A stretch of 26,312 bases of DNA. Origin: DATFRX01 sp035630615 (GTDB lineage: Bacteria > Actinomycetota > Actinomycetes > Propionibacteriales > Nocardioidaceae). The position numbers and the translations under genes are program-made. The stretch covers positions 1 to 26,312 of the forward strand of contig DASQKI010000095.1 of assembly GCA_035630615.1 (NCBI GenBank), written 5' to 3'. Shown piece after piece: positions 14,604 through 22,154 of this stretch. Positions within the stretch are counted from its first letter, which is position 1. Each line of letters begins with the position of its first letter. The notes below the pieces were generated by a model that saw nothing but the letters and a program-made list of their open reading frames with translations, was not told the DNA's origin and did no database searches.

Positions 14604-15616
14604 GAGGTCATTGTGCCGCTCAACGGCGACAGCTGCCTCGCCACGGCTTGGACGAGCCGCATCGCCTCGCGGGCCCACGCCGGACTCGCCCCGGCCAACC
14701 CGCACGACGGAGTCACGACGATCCGGCCGGCCAGCTCCTCGGCATCGCGGCCCAGATCGTCGAAGAAGCGCCGGACCTCGATCGCCAGCGCATCGGCCGA
14801 CGGCGACTGCGACGGGTCGGTCGACGGCACCGCGCCGGGCCAGAGGTCCACCCCCTCGTCGAGGGCCGTGGCCCACGCATCCCCCGGGGCCGCCAGCGCC
14901 TGGTCGTACGCGATCGCCGCGAACCCCGACTCGACGAGCGCCCGCACCGGTACCGACGCGGCACACACGTGCGCGATCGGCACGGCACCGGCGGACCGGA
15001 TCGCCTCGGTCACCCAGCGCAGCGCCTCGACGGCCTTCGGGATGTCGACGGACCGGTGCCGGCTGAATCCACTCGCGGTCGGCACGTCGCCGGCCAACAC
15101 GGTGGGCAGCGCCGGCTCGTCGAGCTGCACGATGACCGACTCGGCGCCCGGCACTCGTCGACGCAGCTCGGCGACATGGTCTCGGACTCCCTCAGCGAGC
15201 GACTGCGCGAGGTCGCGCCGGGCGCCATGGTCCGCGAGGAGCCGATCGCCTCGGGGCCGCTCCATCGTGGCCGCCAGGGTCCATGGCCCGGTGACCTGGG
15301 TCTTGAGGCGGCCGGTGTAGGCCTGGGTGTGCTCCTCGAGGGCGTCGAGGTCTTGTCGCAGCAGCGACACCGCCCGCCGCTGGTCGACGCCGGGCGCGTC
15401 GGTCAGCCGCCAGCCGGCCGGCTGCAGATCGGCGGCGAGCCCCGACAGCATCGCGGTGGCGCGGCCGATCATGCCGGCCGGTGCGCCGCGCGCCGGCAGC
15501 TCCGGCAGGTGCACGAAGTCCGCAAGCTCGCCGACGACGATCCGCATCGCCTCGACGATGTCCTCACCCGGCAGCGATCCGATGCCGGTCGCCCCGGCCG
15601 ACGCGTCGCCGCTCAC
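14600..15616 (-). CDS. MetE C-terminal-like (cobalamin-independent methionine synthase fold) protein
   Basis: A 338-residue stand-alone UROD/MetE-like barrel, half the size of MetE. It begins ATGIGSLPGEDIVEA, the usual opening of these short proteins. QLDEPALP at about 164-171 matches the substrate-binding QxDEPA block. IAHVCA supplies His216 and Cys218 (the H-x-C zinc pair) and TPSCGLAGAS supplies Cys305, the third zinc cysteine. The glutamate ligand of classical MetE is not obvious; the matching region reads IAYDQAL. It is often annotated methionine synthase, but without the N-terminal half its methyl donor and acceptor are uncertain. Rv3015c next to ligA in M. tuberculosis appears to be the orthologue. 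GTG 15616 overlaps the mnmA stop as GTGA, and the gene overlaps ligA by 4 nt. Confidence 0.85.
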   Translation of the reverse strand: MSGDASAGATGIGSLPGEDIVEAMRIVVGELADFVHLPELPARGAPAGMIGRATAMLSGLAADLQPAGWRLTDAPGVDQRRAVSLLRQDLDALEEHTQAYTGRLKTQVTGPWTLAATMERPRGDRLLADHGARRDLAQSLAEGVRDHVAELRRRVPGAESVIVQLDEPALPTVLAGDVPTASGFSRHRSVDIPKAVEALRWVTEAIRSAGAVPIAHVCAASVPVRALVESGFAAIAYDQALAAPGDAWATALDEGVDLWPGAVPSTDPSQSPSADALAIEVRRFFDDLGRDAEELAGRIVVTPSCGLAGASPAWAREAMRLVQAVARQLSPLSGTMTS

Positions 15617-16692
15617 GTCGCCGAGCTCGCGATCGTGGCGCTCCCGACGACGCGCGTGCCGTCGTAGACCACGACCGACTGTCCCGGCGCCACCCCGGTC
15701 GCCGGCTCGCCCAACTCGACGATCAGCCGGTCGTCGACGACGGTCGCGGTCGCGACGTGCTCGGCGCCGTGCGCCCGAAGCTGGACGGCGCCCTCGATCG
15801 GTGCGTTCGGACCGTCGTCGCCGCACCAGCGTGGCCGGATGCCTTCGAGCCGGCGCACCTCCAGTGCCTCGTGCGGACCCACCGTGACGGTGCCGCTCAC
15901 CGGCTCGATGTCGAGCACGTAGCGGGGCTTGCCGTCCGGCGCCGGCCGGCCGAGGCGAAGCCCACGTCGCTGTCCGACGGTGAAGGCGTAGGCACCGTCA
16001 TGCGCCCCGACCGGCTCGCCGGCGGTATCGACCACCGCGCCTGGCTGCGCACCGAGTTCGCGACGTAAGAAGCCGGCCGTGTCGCCGTCGGCGATGAAGC
16101 AGATGTCGTGGCTGTCGGGCTTGTCGGCGACGGCGAGCCCCCGCTCGGCAGCCTCGGCGCGGACCTGCTCCTTCGGGGTGTCGCCGAGCGGAAACATCGA
16201 GTGCCGCAACTGCTCCTGCGTCAGCACGCCGAGCACGTACGACTGGTCCTTGCCATCGTCGACTGCCCGATGCAGTTCGACCTCGCCGCCACGGCCGGTC
16301 GCGAGTCGTGCGTAGTGTCCGGTCACGACCGCATCGAATCCGAGCGCGATCGCCCGGTCGAGCACGGCCTCGAACTTGATGCGCTCGTTGCACCGCATGC
16401 ACGGGTTGGGCGTTCGGCCGGCGGCGTACTCGCTGAGGAAGTCCTCGACGACGTCGGCGTGGAACCGCTCGCTGAGGTCCCAGACGTAGAAAGGGATGCC
16501 GAGCACGTCGGCCGCTCGCCGCGCGTCGCCGGCGTCCTCGATCGAACAACAGCCGCGGGCACCGCTGCGGTAACTCTGCGGGTTGCGCGACAGCGCGAGG
16601 TGGATGCCGGTGACGTCGTGGCCGGCGTCGACGGCGCGGGCGGCGGCCACGGCCGAGTCGACGCCGCCGGACATGGCGGCGATGACGCGCAC
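15613..16692 (-). CDS. mnmA: tRNA-specific 2-thiouridylase
   Basis: Thiolates uridine 34 of tRNA Lys, Glu and Gln to s2U, using ATP and a persulfide. A 359-residue protein. The PP-loop SGGVDS is at 8-13. The catalytic cysteine pair is Cys98 in TPNPCMRCNERIKF and Cys198 in SHDICFI. GHYARL and the central FTVGQRRGL block are present, followed by the C-terminal beta-barrel. The start is GTG 16692, two bases after the cysteine desulfurase stop. Coupling to the desulfurase is functionally sensible, because that enzyme supplies the persulfide and no Tus relay genes are seen. The stop overlaps the MetE-like start. Confidence 0.96.
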   Translation of the reverse strand: MRVIAAMSGGVDSAVAAARAVDAGHDVTGIHLALSRNPQSYRSGARGCCSIEDAGDARRAADVLGIPFYVWDLSERFHADVVEDFLSEYAAGRTPNPCMRCNERIKFEAVLDRAIALGFDAVVTGHYARLATGRGGEVELHRAVDDGKDQSYVLGVLTQEQLRHSMFPLGDTPKEQVRAEAAERGLAVADKPDSHDICFIADGDTAGFLRRELGAQPGAVVDTAGEPVGAHDGAYAFTVGQRRGLRLGRPAPDGKPRYVLDIEPVSGTVTVGPHEALEVRRLEGIRPRWCGDDGPNAPIEGAVQLRAHGAEHVATATVVDDRLIVELGEPATGVAPGQSVVVYDGTRVVGSATIASSAT

Positions 16693-16694
16693 GG

Positions 16695-17900
16695 TCAGGT
16701 CCTTTCCGCGCCGGTCACGCCGGCGGCCCGAGCCCGTTCGTATGCGGCGGGCAGCACATCGATCACGGCGTCGACGTCGGCTTGGGTCGACGTGTGGCCG
16801 AGGCTGAATCGCAGCGAACCACGCGCAATGACTTCATCGCGGCCCATCGCGAGGAGCACGTGGCTCGGTTGCGGGACGCCGGCTGTGCAGGCCGAGCCGG
16901 TCGAGCACTCGACTCCTTGCGCGTCGAGCAGCATGAGCAGCGAGTCGCCTTCGCAGCCGGGGAAGCCGAGATGGGCGATGTTGGGCAGTCGGTGGTCGGC
17001 CCCCGGCTCCGGGTCGCCGTTGACGATGACGCCGGCAATCGCGTCGGTGGCGCGACGGACGAGGTCGGCGCGCAACGCTTCGAGCCGGGTCGCCTGCTCC
17101 GGCTGCCGGCGGACGGCGAGTCGGACGGCGGTCGCGAAGGCGACGATCGCCGCGGTCGCCAGGGTGCCGGACCGGATCTGACGCTCCTGTCCCCCGCCGT
17201 GCAGTTGCGGCGCCACCTCGACCTCGCGGCGCACGAGCAGCGCGCCCACGCCGACCGGACCGCCGATCTTGTGGGCGGTGATCGTCATCGCGTCGAGGCC
17301 GACCGCGTCGAAGTCGACGGGGACGTGGCCGATGGCCTGCACTGCGTCGCTATGGACCGGAACGTCGTGGGCATGGGCGGCGGCGACGATCTCGGCGATC
17401 GGCTGCACCGCGCCGACCTCGTTGTTGGCCCACATGCAGGTGACGAGTGCGATGTCGTCGGGGTCGGTTTCGAGCCGTCGCCGCAGGTCGTCGATGTCGA
17501 GTCGGCCGGCGGCGTCAACGGCGACCGCCTCGACCTTCGCATCGCCGTGGGCCGCGAGCCACTGCGCCGTGTCGAGCACGGCGTGGTGCTCGATGGCCGG
17601 GGCCAGGATGCGAGTACGGCGGGGATCGGCGGCCCGACGGGCCTCGAAGATCCCGCGTACGCCGAGATTGTCCGACTCGGTGCCGCCCGAGGTGAACACG
17701 ACATCGCTCGGCCGGGCGTGCAGGTCCCGCGCAATCGACTCCCGGGACTCCTCGACGACCCGGCGGGCGGCCCGACCCGAGCCGTGCAGGCTCGAGGGAT
17801 TGCCGGGCTGTCGCAACTGCTCGGTGAGTACGTCGACAACCTCGGCCAGCATCGGCGTCGTGGCCGCATGGTCGAGGTAGGCAACGGGTCGGGTGGACAT
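16695..17900 (-). CDS. iscS: Cysteine desulfurase (NifS/IscS class)
   Basis: A PLP enzyme that converts cysteine to alanine and an enzyme-bound persulfide for tRNA thiolation or Fe-S assembly. A 401-residue protein: YLDHAATTPM at the N-terminus, FTSGGTESDN at 69-78, HHAVLD, MWANNEVGAVQPI, SDAVQAIG, PLP-lysine Lys211 in TITAHKIGGPVGVGAL, and the catalytic Cys338 in STGSACTAGVPQPSHVL. The loop before the lysine and the long Cys loop fit class I. ATG 17900 directly follows AAAGGG and lies 5 nt after the stop of the nucleotidyltransferase-like gene. A TAAGCT hexamer 7 nt upstream could also give a leaderless start. It is followed at 2 nt by mnmA. Confidence 0.95.
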   Translation of the reverse strand: MSTRPVAYLDHAATTPMLAEVVDVLTEQLRQPGNPSSLHGSGRAARRVVEESRESIARDLHARPSDVVFTSGGTESDNLGVRGIFEARRAADPRRTRILAPAIEHHAVLDTAQWLAAHGDAKVEAVAVDAAGRLDIDDLRRRLETDPDDIALVTCMWANNEVGAVQPIAEIVAAAHAHDVPVHSDAVQAIGHVPVDFDAVGLDAMTITAHKIGGPVGVGALLVRREVEVAPQLHGGGQERQIRSGTLATAAIVAFATAVRLAVRRQPEQATRLEALRADLVRRATDAIAGVIVNGDPEPGADHRLPNIAHLGFPGCEGDSLLMLLDAQGVECSTGSACTAGVPQPSHVLLAMGRDEVIARGSLRFSLGHTSTQADVDAVIDVLPAAYERARAAGVTGAERT

Positions 17901-17905
17901 CCCTT

Positions 17906-18550
17906 TCAGCTTAGAGGCCCGTCAAGCCAGCGATGATCGGGATACAACCGGTGGACAAGGTCGCGGAGCCAAGTCCGTTGCCGATCGTCGAGAAGCGGCA
18001 CGGTGGCCGCCAGGTCGGCGTCGTCCTTGGGGCGGGCCAGCTTGGCCTTGTAGGCCAGCGCGATCTCCGGGTTGAGGTAGCGGACCCCGTCCGCGTCGAC
18101 CCAGGTCACGTCATCCAGCGGCGCGGTGAACGTGGGGTCACGCCGGAAGACCCAGCGCCCGTCCTCGTCCGATGTCGTCACGACGTCGGCGACCCACGGC
18201 TGCCAGGCGTGCTCACGGAGCCACACCTGGTCGGCCCAGTCGGGCATGTCGGGCCATTTGTCGTCGAGCGGCCGCAGCTGACCGGAGCCGACCGCCCAGC
18301 AGTGGTACGCCGGTTCGAGATAGTCCCTCAGGAGATTAACGTCGCGGCGAAAGATCGCGACGTCGATGTCCTCGTGGGCTCGCTCGGAGCCGGAGAACGC
18401 CTCGACGGCCCAGCCGCCCGCGACCCACCAGGGTCCGGGCCAGTCGGCGAGTACGGTCGCCGTTTGGGTCGGCGTCCAGGCGCGCCACGGACCGTACCGT
18501 CGCTGGAACGCCGCATCTTCGGGGTCGTCGACGCGTGGGAGTTCGGGCAT
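17906..18550 (-). CDS. Nucleotidyltransferase-fold protein (aminoglycoside 2''-adenylyltransferase-like, PF10706 type)
   Basis: A 214-residue protein of the minimal nucleotidyltransferase superfamily. WVAGGWAVEAF at 42-52 is the G-G-W helix start and HEDIDVAIFRRD at 59-70 carries the metal-binding acidic pair (Asp61, Asp63). The C-terminal part has VRYLNPEIALAYKAKLARPKDDADL, typical of AadB/LinB-like and related DUF relatives, where a Lys and D-x-x-D help bind substrate. Most chromosomal relatives have no shown resistance activity, so this is not evidence of aminoglycoside resistance. ATG 18550 is chosen; GTG 18556 would add two residues. No Shine-Dalgarno is clear. It heads the run into cysteine desulfurase, mnmA, MetE-like and ligA. 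It is divided from etfA by a long hairpin. Confidence 0.8.
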   Translation of the reverse strand: MPELPRVDDPEDAAFQRRYGPWRAWTPTQTATVLADWPGPWWVAGGWAVEAFSGSERAHEDIDVAIFRRDVNLLRDYLEPAYHCWAVGSGQLRPLDDKWPDMPDWADQVWLREHAWQPWVADVVTTSDEDGRWVFRRDPTFTAPLDDVTWVDADGVRYLNPEIALAYKAKLARPKDDADLAATVPLLDDRQRTWLRDLVHRLYPDHRWLDGPLS

Positions 18551-18575
18551 CAGCACATCGTGCCAGGACCCAACC

Positions 18576-18634
18576 CCGAGTGGCGCACGGTTGTCGCGTC
18601 GGCCGCCGATTTTCGACGACGGTGCGCCACTCGG
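18576..18634 (-). terminator. Long hairpin after etfA, candidate terminator
   Basis: Arms CCGAGTGGCGCAC (18576-18588) and GTGCGCCACTCGG (18622-18634) are perfectly complementary over 13 bp. Pairing continues inwards for 8 more positions with one mismatch and one G-T wobble, leaving a 17-nt loop. It begins 15 nt after the etfA stop and ends 25 nt before the next gene. There is no T-run on either side, as is common in actinobacterial terminators. It could instead be a dispersed REP-like element. Confidence 0.6.
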
Positions 18635-18649
18635 CGGGAGGGTCGACGC

Positions 18650-19606
18650 TCAGCCCTTGCGCTTGGTGACTTCCTCGGTCGCCTGCGGGAGCACCTTGTG
18701 GAGGTCGCCGACGACGCCGAAGTCGACGAGCTCGAAGATCGGCGCCTCGTCGTCCTTGTTGACCGCGAGGATCGTCTTTGACGTCTGCATGCCGGCCCGG
18801 TGCTGGATGGCTCCGGAGATGCCGGCCGCGACGTAGAGCTGCGGCGACACCGTCTTGCCGGTCTGACCGACCTGGTACGAGTGCGGATACCACCCGGAGT
18901 CGACGACGGCACGCGAGGCGCCCACGGCCGCGCCGAGCGAGTCGGCGAACGCCTCGATCGGGCCGAAGTCGCCGCCGGTGCCTCGGCCGCCGGACACCAC
19001 GATCGCGGCCTCGGTCAGCTCGGGGCGACCGGTCGCCTTGCGCTCCTTGCGCTCGACCACCCGAGCCGTCTTGGCGGCGTCGGAGATCGACGGGGTGAAG
19101 GCTTCGACCGACGCGGCGCCGGTCGCCTCCTCCGGCGTGACTGCGTTGGGCTTGACCGTGATGATCGGCGTGCCCCTGGTGACCGACGTCGTGACCGTGT
19201 GGTTGCCGGCGAACACCGACTTGGTGACCTCCGGTCCGCTGTCGCCCGCGACGACGTCGACCGCGTCGGTGATCAGACCCGACTCGATCTTGATCGCTAG
19301 GCGCCCGGCGACCTCCTTGCCCTCGGGGCTCGACGGAATCAGGACGGCCGAGGGTGAGGCCTGGCCGACCAGCTGCGCCAGCGCCTCGGCCTTCGGGGCG
19401 ACGAGGAAGTCAACGAACGCGGAGTCGTCCGCGGCGTAGACCTTCTCCGCGCCGTAGGCCGCCAGGCTGTCCTTGGCCTGTTCGGCGCCGGAGCCGAGGA
19501 AGACGGCCGACGGCTCACCCAGCCGGCGGGCCAGCGTCAGCAGCTCGAGGGTCGGCTTGCGCACGGCACCGTCGACGTGATCGACGAGAACCAAAATCTC
19601 ACTCAT
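18650..19606 (-). CDS. etfA: Electron transfer flavoprotein alpha subunit
   Basis: The FAD-carrying subunit of the EtfAB heterodimer, which takes electrons from acyl-CoA and other dehydrogenases and passes them to ETF-quinone oxidoreductase. A 318-residue protein. The N-terminal domain is about 1-190, and the C-terminal FAD domain holds VVSGGRGTGG at about 203-212, ASRAVVDSGWYPHSYQVGQTGKTV, and the signature YVAAGISGAIQHRAGMQTSK with NKDDEAPIFELVDFGVVGD. The start ATG 19606 has GGAGAGCGG close upstream and lies 28 nt after the etfB stop. It is a fixB/Rv3028c-type protein. Confidence 0.96.
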   Translation of the reverse strand: MSEILVLVDHVDGAVRKPTLELLTLARRLGEPSAVFLGSGAEQAKDSLAAYGAEKVYAADDSAFVDFLVAPKAEALAQLVGQASPSAVLIPSSPEGKEVAGRLAIKIESGLITDAVDVVAGDSGPEVTKSVFAGNHTVTTSVTRGTPIITVKPNAVTPEEATGAASVEAFTPSISDAAKTARVVERKERKATGRPELTEAAIVVSGGRGTGGDFGPIEAFADSLGAAVGASRAVVDSGWYPHSYQVGQTGKTVSPQLYVAAGISGAIQHRAGMQTSKTILAVNKDDEAPIFELVDFGVVGDLHKVLPQATEEVTKRKG

Positions 19607-19634
19607 ATCCGCTCTCCACTCTCAGCCGACGGCC

Positions 19635-20414
19635 TCAGACGAACTTCTGGCTCGCGAGGTATTGGACGAGCTTCACGCCGCCGTCGCCCTCGTCGGTCAC
19701 GATCTCGCCCTTGGAGCGTGGCGGGCGCGCCTGCGTCGCCAACACCGTCGACCACGCGGATGCCAGGCCGACCTGGTCGGCGTCGACACCGAGGTCGGTC
19801 AGCGACCACGACTCGACCGGCTTCTTCTTCGCGGCCATGATCCCCTTGAACGACGGGTATCGAGCCTCGGGAGTCTGGTCGGTGACGCTCACGACCGCGG
19901 GCGTCGACGCCTCGACGGTCTCGCTCGACACGTCGCCGTCGCGCCGCAACCGGATCGTCGACCCGTCGACGGTCAACTCCGAGCCATAGGTCACCTGTGC
20001 GATGCCGAGGCGCTCGGCGAGCATCGCGGGCACGACGCCCATCTCGCCGTCGGTCGAGGCCATGCCACAGAGCACGATGTCGTAGTCGAGCTTCTCGACC
20101 GCCTTGGCCAGCACGAGCGACGTCGCGATCGCGTCGGAGCCCGGGATCGCCTCGTCACTGACGTGGACTCCGTTGTCGGCGCCCATCTGGAGTGCCTTGC
20201 GGACGGCGTCACCCGCCTGCTCGGGGCCGATCGTGAGCACGGTCACCTCGCCGTCGCCGACTTCCGCGATCGTCAGGGCCTGCTCGACCGCGTACTCGTC
20301 GAGCTCGGACAGCAACCCGTCGACGCCCGAGCGGTCCACGGTGTGGTCCGACGCGTCAAACGACCGGTCCGCCGCGGCGTCGGGCACGTGCTTCACACAC
20401 ACAACAATCTTCAA
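19635..20414 (-). CDS. etfB: Electron transfer flavoprotein beta subunit
   Basis: The AMP-binding partner of EtfA, 259 residues. Visible blocks are KIVVCVKHVPD at the start, DEYAVEQAL, VTVLTIGPEQAGDAVRKALQMGAD, LCGMASTDGEMGVVPAMLAERLG (the ETF-beta signature region) and PSFKGIMAAKKKPV. The family begins M-K-I-V-V-C-V-K; here the codon before KIVV is TTG at 20414, with GGAG 8 nt upstream, so I take TTG as the start. The ATG in the open frame 18 codons earlier adds an unrelated N-terminus and is rejected. First gene of etfB-etfA; the 203-bp gap to the divergent SDR gene holds both promoters. Confidence 0.95.
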   Translation of the reverse strand: MKIVVCVKHVPDAAADRSFDASDHTVDRSGVDGLLSELDEYAVEQALTIAEVGDGEVTVLTIGPEQAGDAVRKALQMGADNGVHVSDEAIPGSDAIATSLVLAKAVEKLDYDIVLCGMASTDGEMGVVPAMLAERLGIAQVTYGSELTVDGSTIRLRRDGDVSSETVEASTPAVVSVTDQTPEARYPSFKGIMAAKKKPVESWSLTDLGVDADQVGLASAWSTVLATQARPPRSKGEIVTDEGDGGVKLVQYLASQKFV

Positions 20415-20570
20415 GACAGTCGCTCCACATCTGGCCTTCGTCCGTCCACTCGAGAACAGATCGGGCACGGTTGGACGCTCGACAGGCTACCGAGTGGTAA
20501 CGGCGATCGAAACCGTGCTCGGGATGGGATCGGTCACAGCGGTCGACCCGTGTCATCGATCAGCAGGCCG

Positions 20571-20576
20571 TAGGAT
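20571..20576 (+). promoter_or_regulatory. Candidate -10 (TAGGAT) for the SDR gene
   Basis: TAGGAT lies 41 nt before the SDR ATG in the etfB/SDR gap, giving a leader of about 35 nt with a GGAGGG ribosome site. The -35 region 17 nt upstream is weak. Confidence 0.35.
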
Positions 20577-20617
20577 CGGCGCGGTATGTAGCGATGTGAC
20601 GAGACGCTGGAGGGTCG

Positions 20618-21364
20618 ATGAGCCGGCCGGCAGTCGCCCTGGTCACCGGGGCCTCCCGAGGCCTCGGCGCGGCCATCGCCAGCGCGCTGGCCCGCGACGG
20701 CAACGCTGTAGCCATCAACTACGCCCGCAACGAAGCAGCCGCCGAGGCCGTCCGATCGCAGATCCTCGACGCCGGCGGTCGAGCCGAGATCTTCCGCGCC
20801 GACGTCACCGACGAACGCGAAGTCGCCGACCTGTGCCAGCAGGTTCAGAACTCGCTCGGCGACATCGACGTTCTCGTCGTCAACGCGACCGGCCCGCAGC
20901 CGGGCATCAGCCTCGAGTCGTTGCGCTGGCAAGACGTCGTCGACCAGCTGGATTTCTTCGTCAAGAGCCCGCTCCTCCTAGCCCAGCAGGTCCTCCCAGG
21001 CATGCGACGTCGCGGGTCCGGCCGGATCATCCAGGTCGGGTCCGAGGTGTTCGAGCTCGGCACGCCCCAGTCGAGCGCCTACGTGGCGGCCAAGGGAGCT
21101 CAGCTCGGACTCACCCGCTCCTGGGCGCGCGAGCTCGGCGGCGACGGCATCACCGTCAACCTCGTCGCGCCCGGCTTCGTCCCGACCGAGCGACACACCG
21201 ACGTCACCGACGACGTCCGGGCGTCGTACGCCGACCGAGTCCCACTCGCTCGAATGGGGACCCCGACCGAAGTCGCCGAAGTCGTGGCATTCCTCGCCTC
21301 AGAGCGAGCCAGCTACGTCACCGGACAGAAGATCGCTGCCAACGGCGGCAACACCCTGACCTGA
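20618..21364 (+). CDS. Short-chain dehydrogenase/reductase (SDR), classical type
   Basis: A 248-residue NAD(P)-dependent oxidoreductase. The cofactor-binding motif is TGASRGLG at 10-17; YARN after strand 2 and DVTD at 62-65 fit NADP preference. The structural NNAG motif is replaced by VNATG at 88-92. The catalytic residues Ser142 (QVGSEVF), Tyr155 and Lys159 (SAYVAAKG) are present, and PGFVPTE and YVTGQKIAANGG finish the fold. It resembles FabG-like 3-oxoacyl reductases, but the substrate is unknown. ATG 20618 is preceded by GGAGGG. It is convergent with the DUF2652 gene; both stop codons lie in one palindrome. Confidence 0.93.
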   Translation: MSRPAVALVTGASRGLGAAIASALARDGNAVAINYARNEAAAEAVRSQILDAGGRAEIFRADVTDEREVADLCQQVQNSLGDIDVLVVNATGPQPGISLESLRWQDVVDQLDFFVKSPLLLAQQVLPGMRRRGSGRIIQVGSEVFELGTPQSSAYVAAKGAQLGLTRSWARELGGDGITVNLVAPGFVPTERHTDVTDDVRASYADRVPLARMGTPTEVAEVVAFLASERASYVTGQKIAANGGNTLT

Positions 21365-21377
21365 CGCCGTGGCGTCA
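21362..21377. terminator. 16-bp palindrome holding both convergent stop codons
   Basis: TGACGCC-GT-GGCGTCA is a perfect inverted repeat. Its first three bases are the SDR stop (TGA, plus) and its last three are the DUF2652 stop (TGA, minus). As RNA it would form a 6-bp stem with a 4-nt loop from either strand, so it may act as a compact two-way terminator, though no T-run follows. Confidence 0.4.
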
Positions 21378-22082
21378 CGCTGCCTCACGACGCCGGCGCA
21401 GGCCGAGCATGTAGGGCAAGCCTGAGCCCGCGACCGCGAAGGTTCTCCCGACGCGTCCGAGCATGGACTGATCCGGAACCGGAGGGGTTGAGTCGTCGAG
21501 GCCCTCGACGTCCACGAAGTAGGCGCGAACCGGGCCGATCCCCTCGAGGTCCTGCGAGATCTCGTGCACGGCTCCGGTCAGAGGAGTCTCGCCGGCCCGG
21601 TATAGCTCCTCGGAGAAAAGCACGTACTCGGGGATCTGCACCGGGTTTTTCAGCAGCCGATGGACGTGGATGACGTCGATCCCGACAACCTTGCGCCGCT
21701 GCTTGATGGTCTGGGTCGCGACGTCGCCGACGTGGGCCACGAACTTCAGCTTCAGGTTATTGGCCTGAGCGCAGCCGTCGCACGGGCACAGGTTGGCCGC
21801 GACGTACTGCCGCTCGAGGTGGAACGCGCGGTACATCGCGAGGGCCGCCTCGATGGTCGAAGCGACCGTGGCCTCACTGTCGGCCGCTTCCGCCGGCCGG
21901 GAGAGGAAGACGGCGTCGCCTTCGATCTCGACCAGGTCGAAGTCGCTGGCGGCGTCGATCACCTTCTCGAGCAGCCTCGCGGTATTGACCTCGGCGTGCG
22001 CGAGGCTCATCCGATGAGAGCGCATGTACTCGGTGTAGCCGCCGATATCGGCGATGAGGAGTAGCGCCCGCCCTGACTCCAT
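21375..22082 (-). CDS. DUF2652 protein, class III nucleotidyl cyclase-like
   Basis: A 235-residue protein. It opens LLLIADIGGYTEYM, the form of the class III cyclase start (F-A-D-I-x-G-F-T), keeping the first metal-binding Asp12. IEGDAVFL at 53-60 keeps the second Asp56 of the G-D-A motif. KFVAHVGDV and GIDVIHVHRL at about 134-143 match the cyclase IGIHxG and GxxVNxAxRL regions; Arg142 is kept but the Asn is Ile, and the purine-selecting Lys is not apparent. A CPCDGC cluster (Cys99, 101, 104) is an added feature. Known: DUF2652 proteins are annotated only by similarity. Inferred: a cyclase or a nucleotide sensor. No membrane segment. It lies 72 bp downstream of the cNMP-domain transporter on the same strand but has its own TAGGAT hexamer 5 nt before the ATG. 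Confidence 0.82.
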   Translation of the reverse strand: MESGRALLLIADIGGYTEYMRSHRMSLAHAEVNTARLLEKVIDAASDFDLVEIEGDAVFLSRPAEAADSEATVASTIEAALAMYRAFHLERQYVAANLCPCDGCAQANNLKLKFVAHVGDVATQTIKQRRKVVGIDVIHVHRLLKNPVQIPEYVLFSEELYRAGETPLTGAVHEISQDLEGIGPVRAYFVDVEGLDDSTPPVPDQSMLGRVGRTFAVAGSGLPYMLGLRRRREAA

Positions 22083-22087
22083 GCCAG

Positions 22088-22093
22088 ATCCTA
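22088..22093 (-). promoter_or_regulatory. Candidate -10 (TAGGAT) of a leaderless DUF2652 transcript
   Basis: TAGGAT on the minus strand, then CTGGC and the ATG at 22082. Same hexamer and almost the same distance as at gatC. No Shine-Dalgarno is present, so the gene is probably read from its own leaderless message in addition to any readthrough. Confidence 0.5.
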
Positions 22094-22154
22094 ACCCGCG
22101 CGATGGCTTTTGATGCTGACATACTGGCGCCGAAACCTCTTGCTATCAAGGCGT

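Noticed and set aside
16782..17936. Plus-strand frame of 384 codons opposite the cysteine desulfurase.
   Set aside because: Antisense shadow; the PLP enzyme with all active-site residues lies on the minus strand.
17906..18550. Acquired aminoglycoside resistance gene.
   Set aside because: Only fold-level similarity; base composition equals its neighbours and there are no mobile-element signs.
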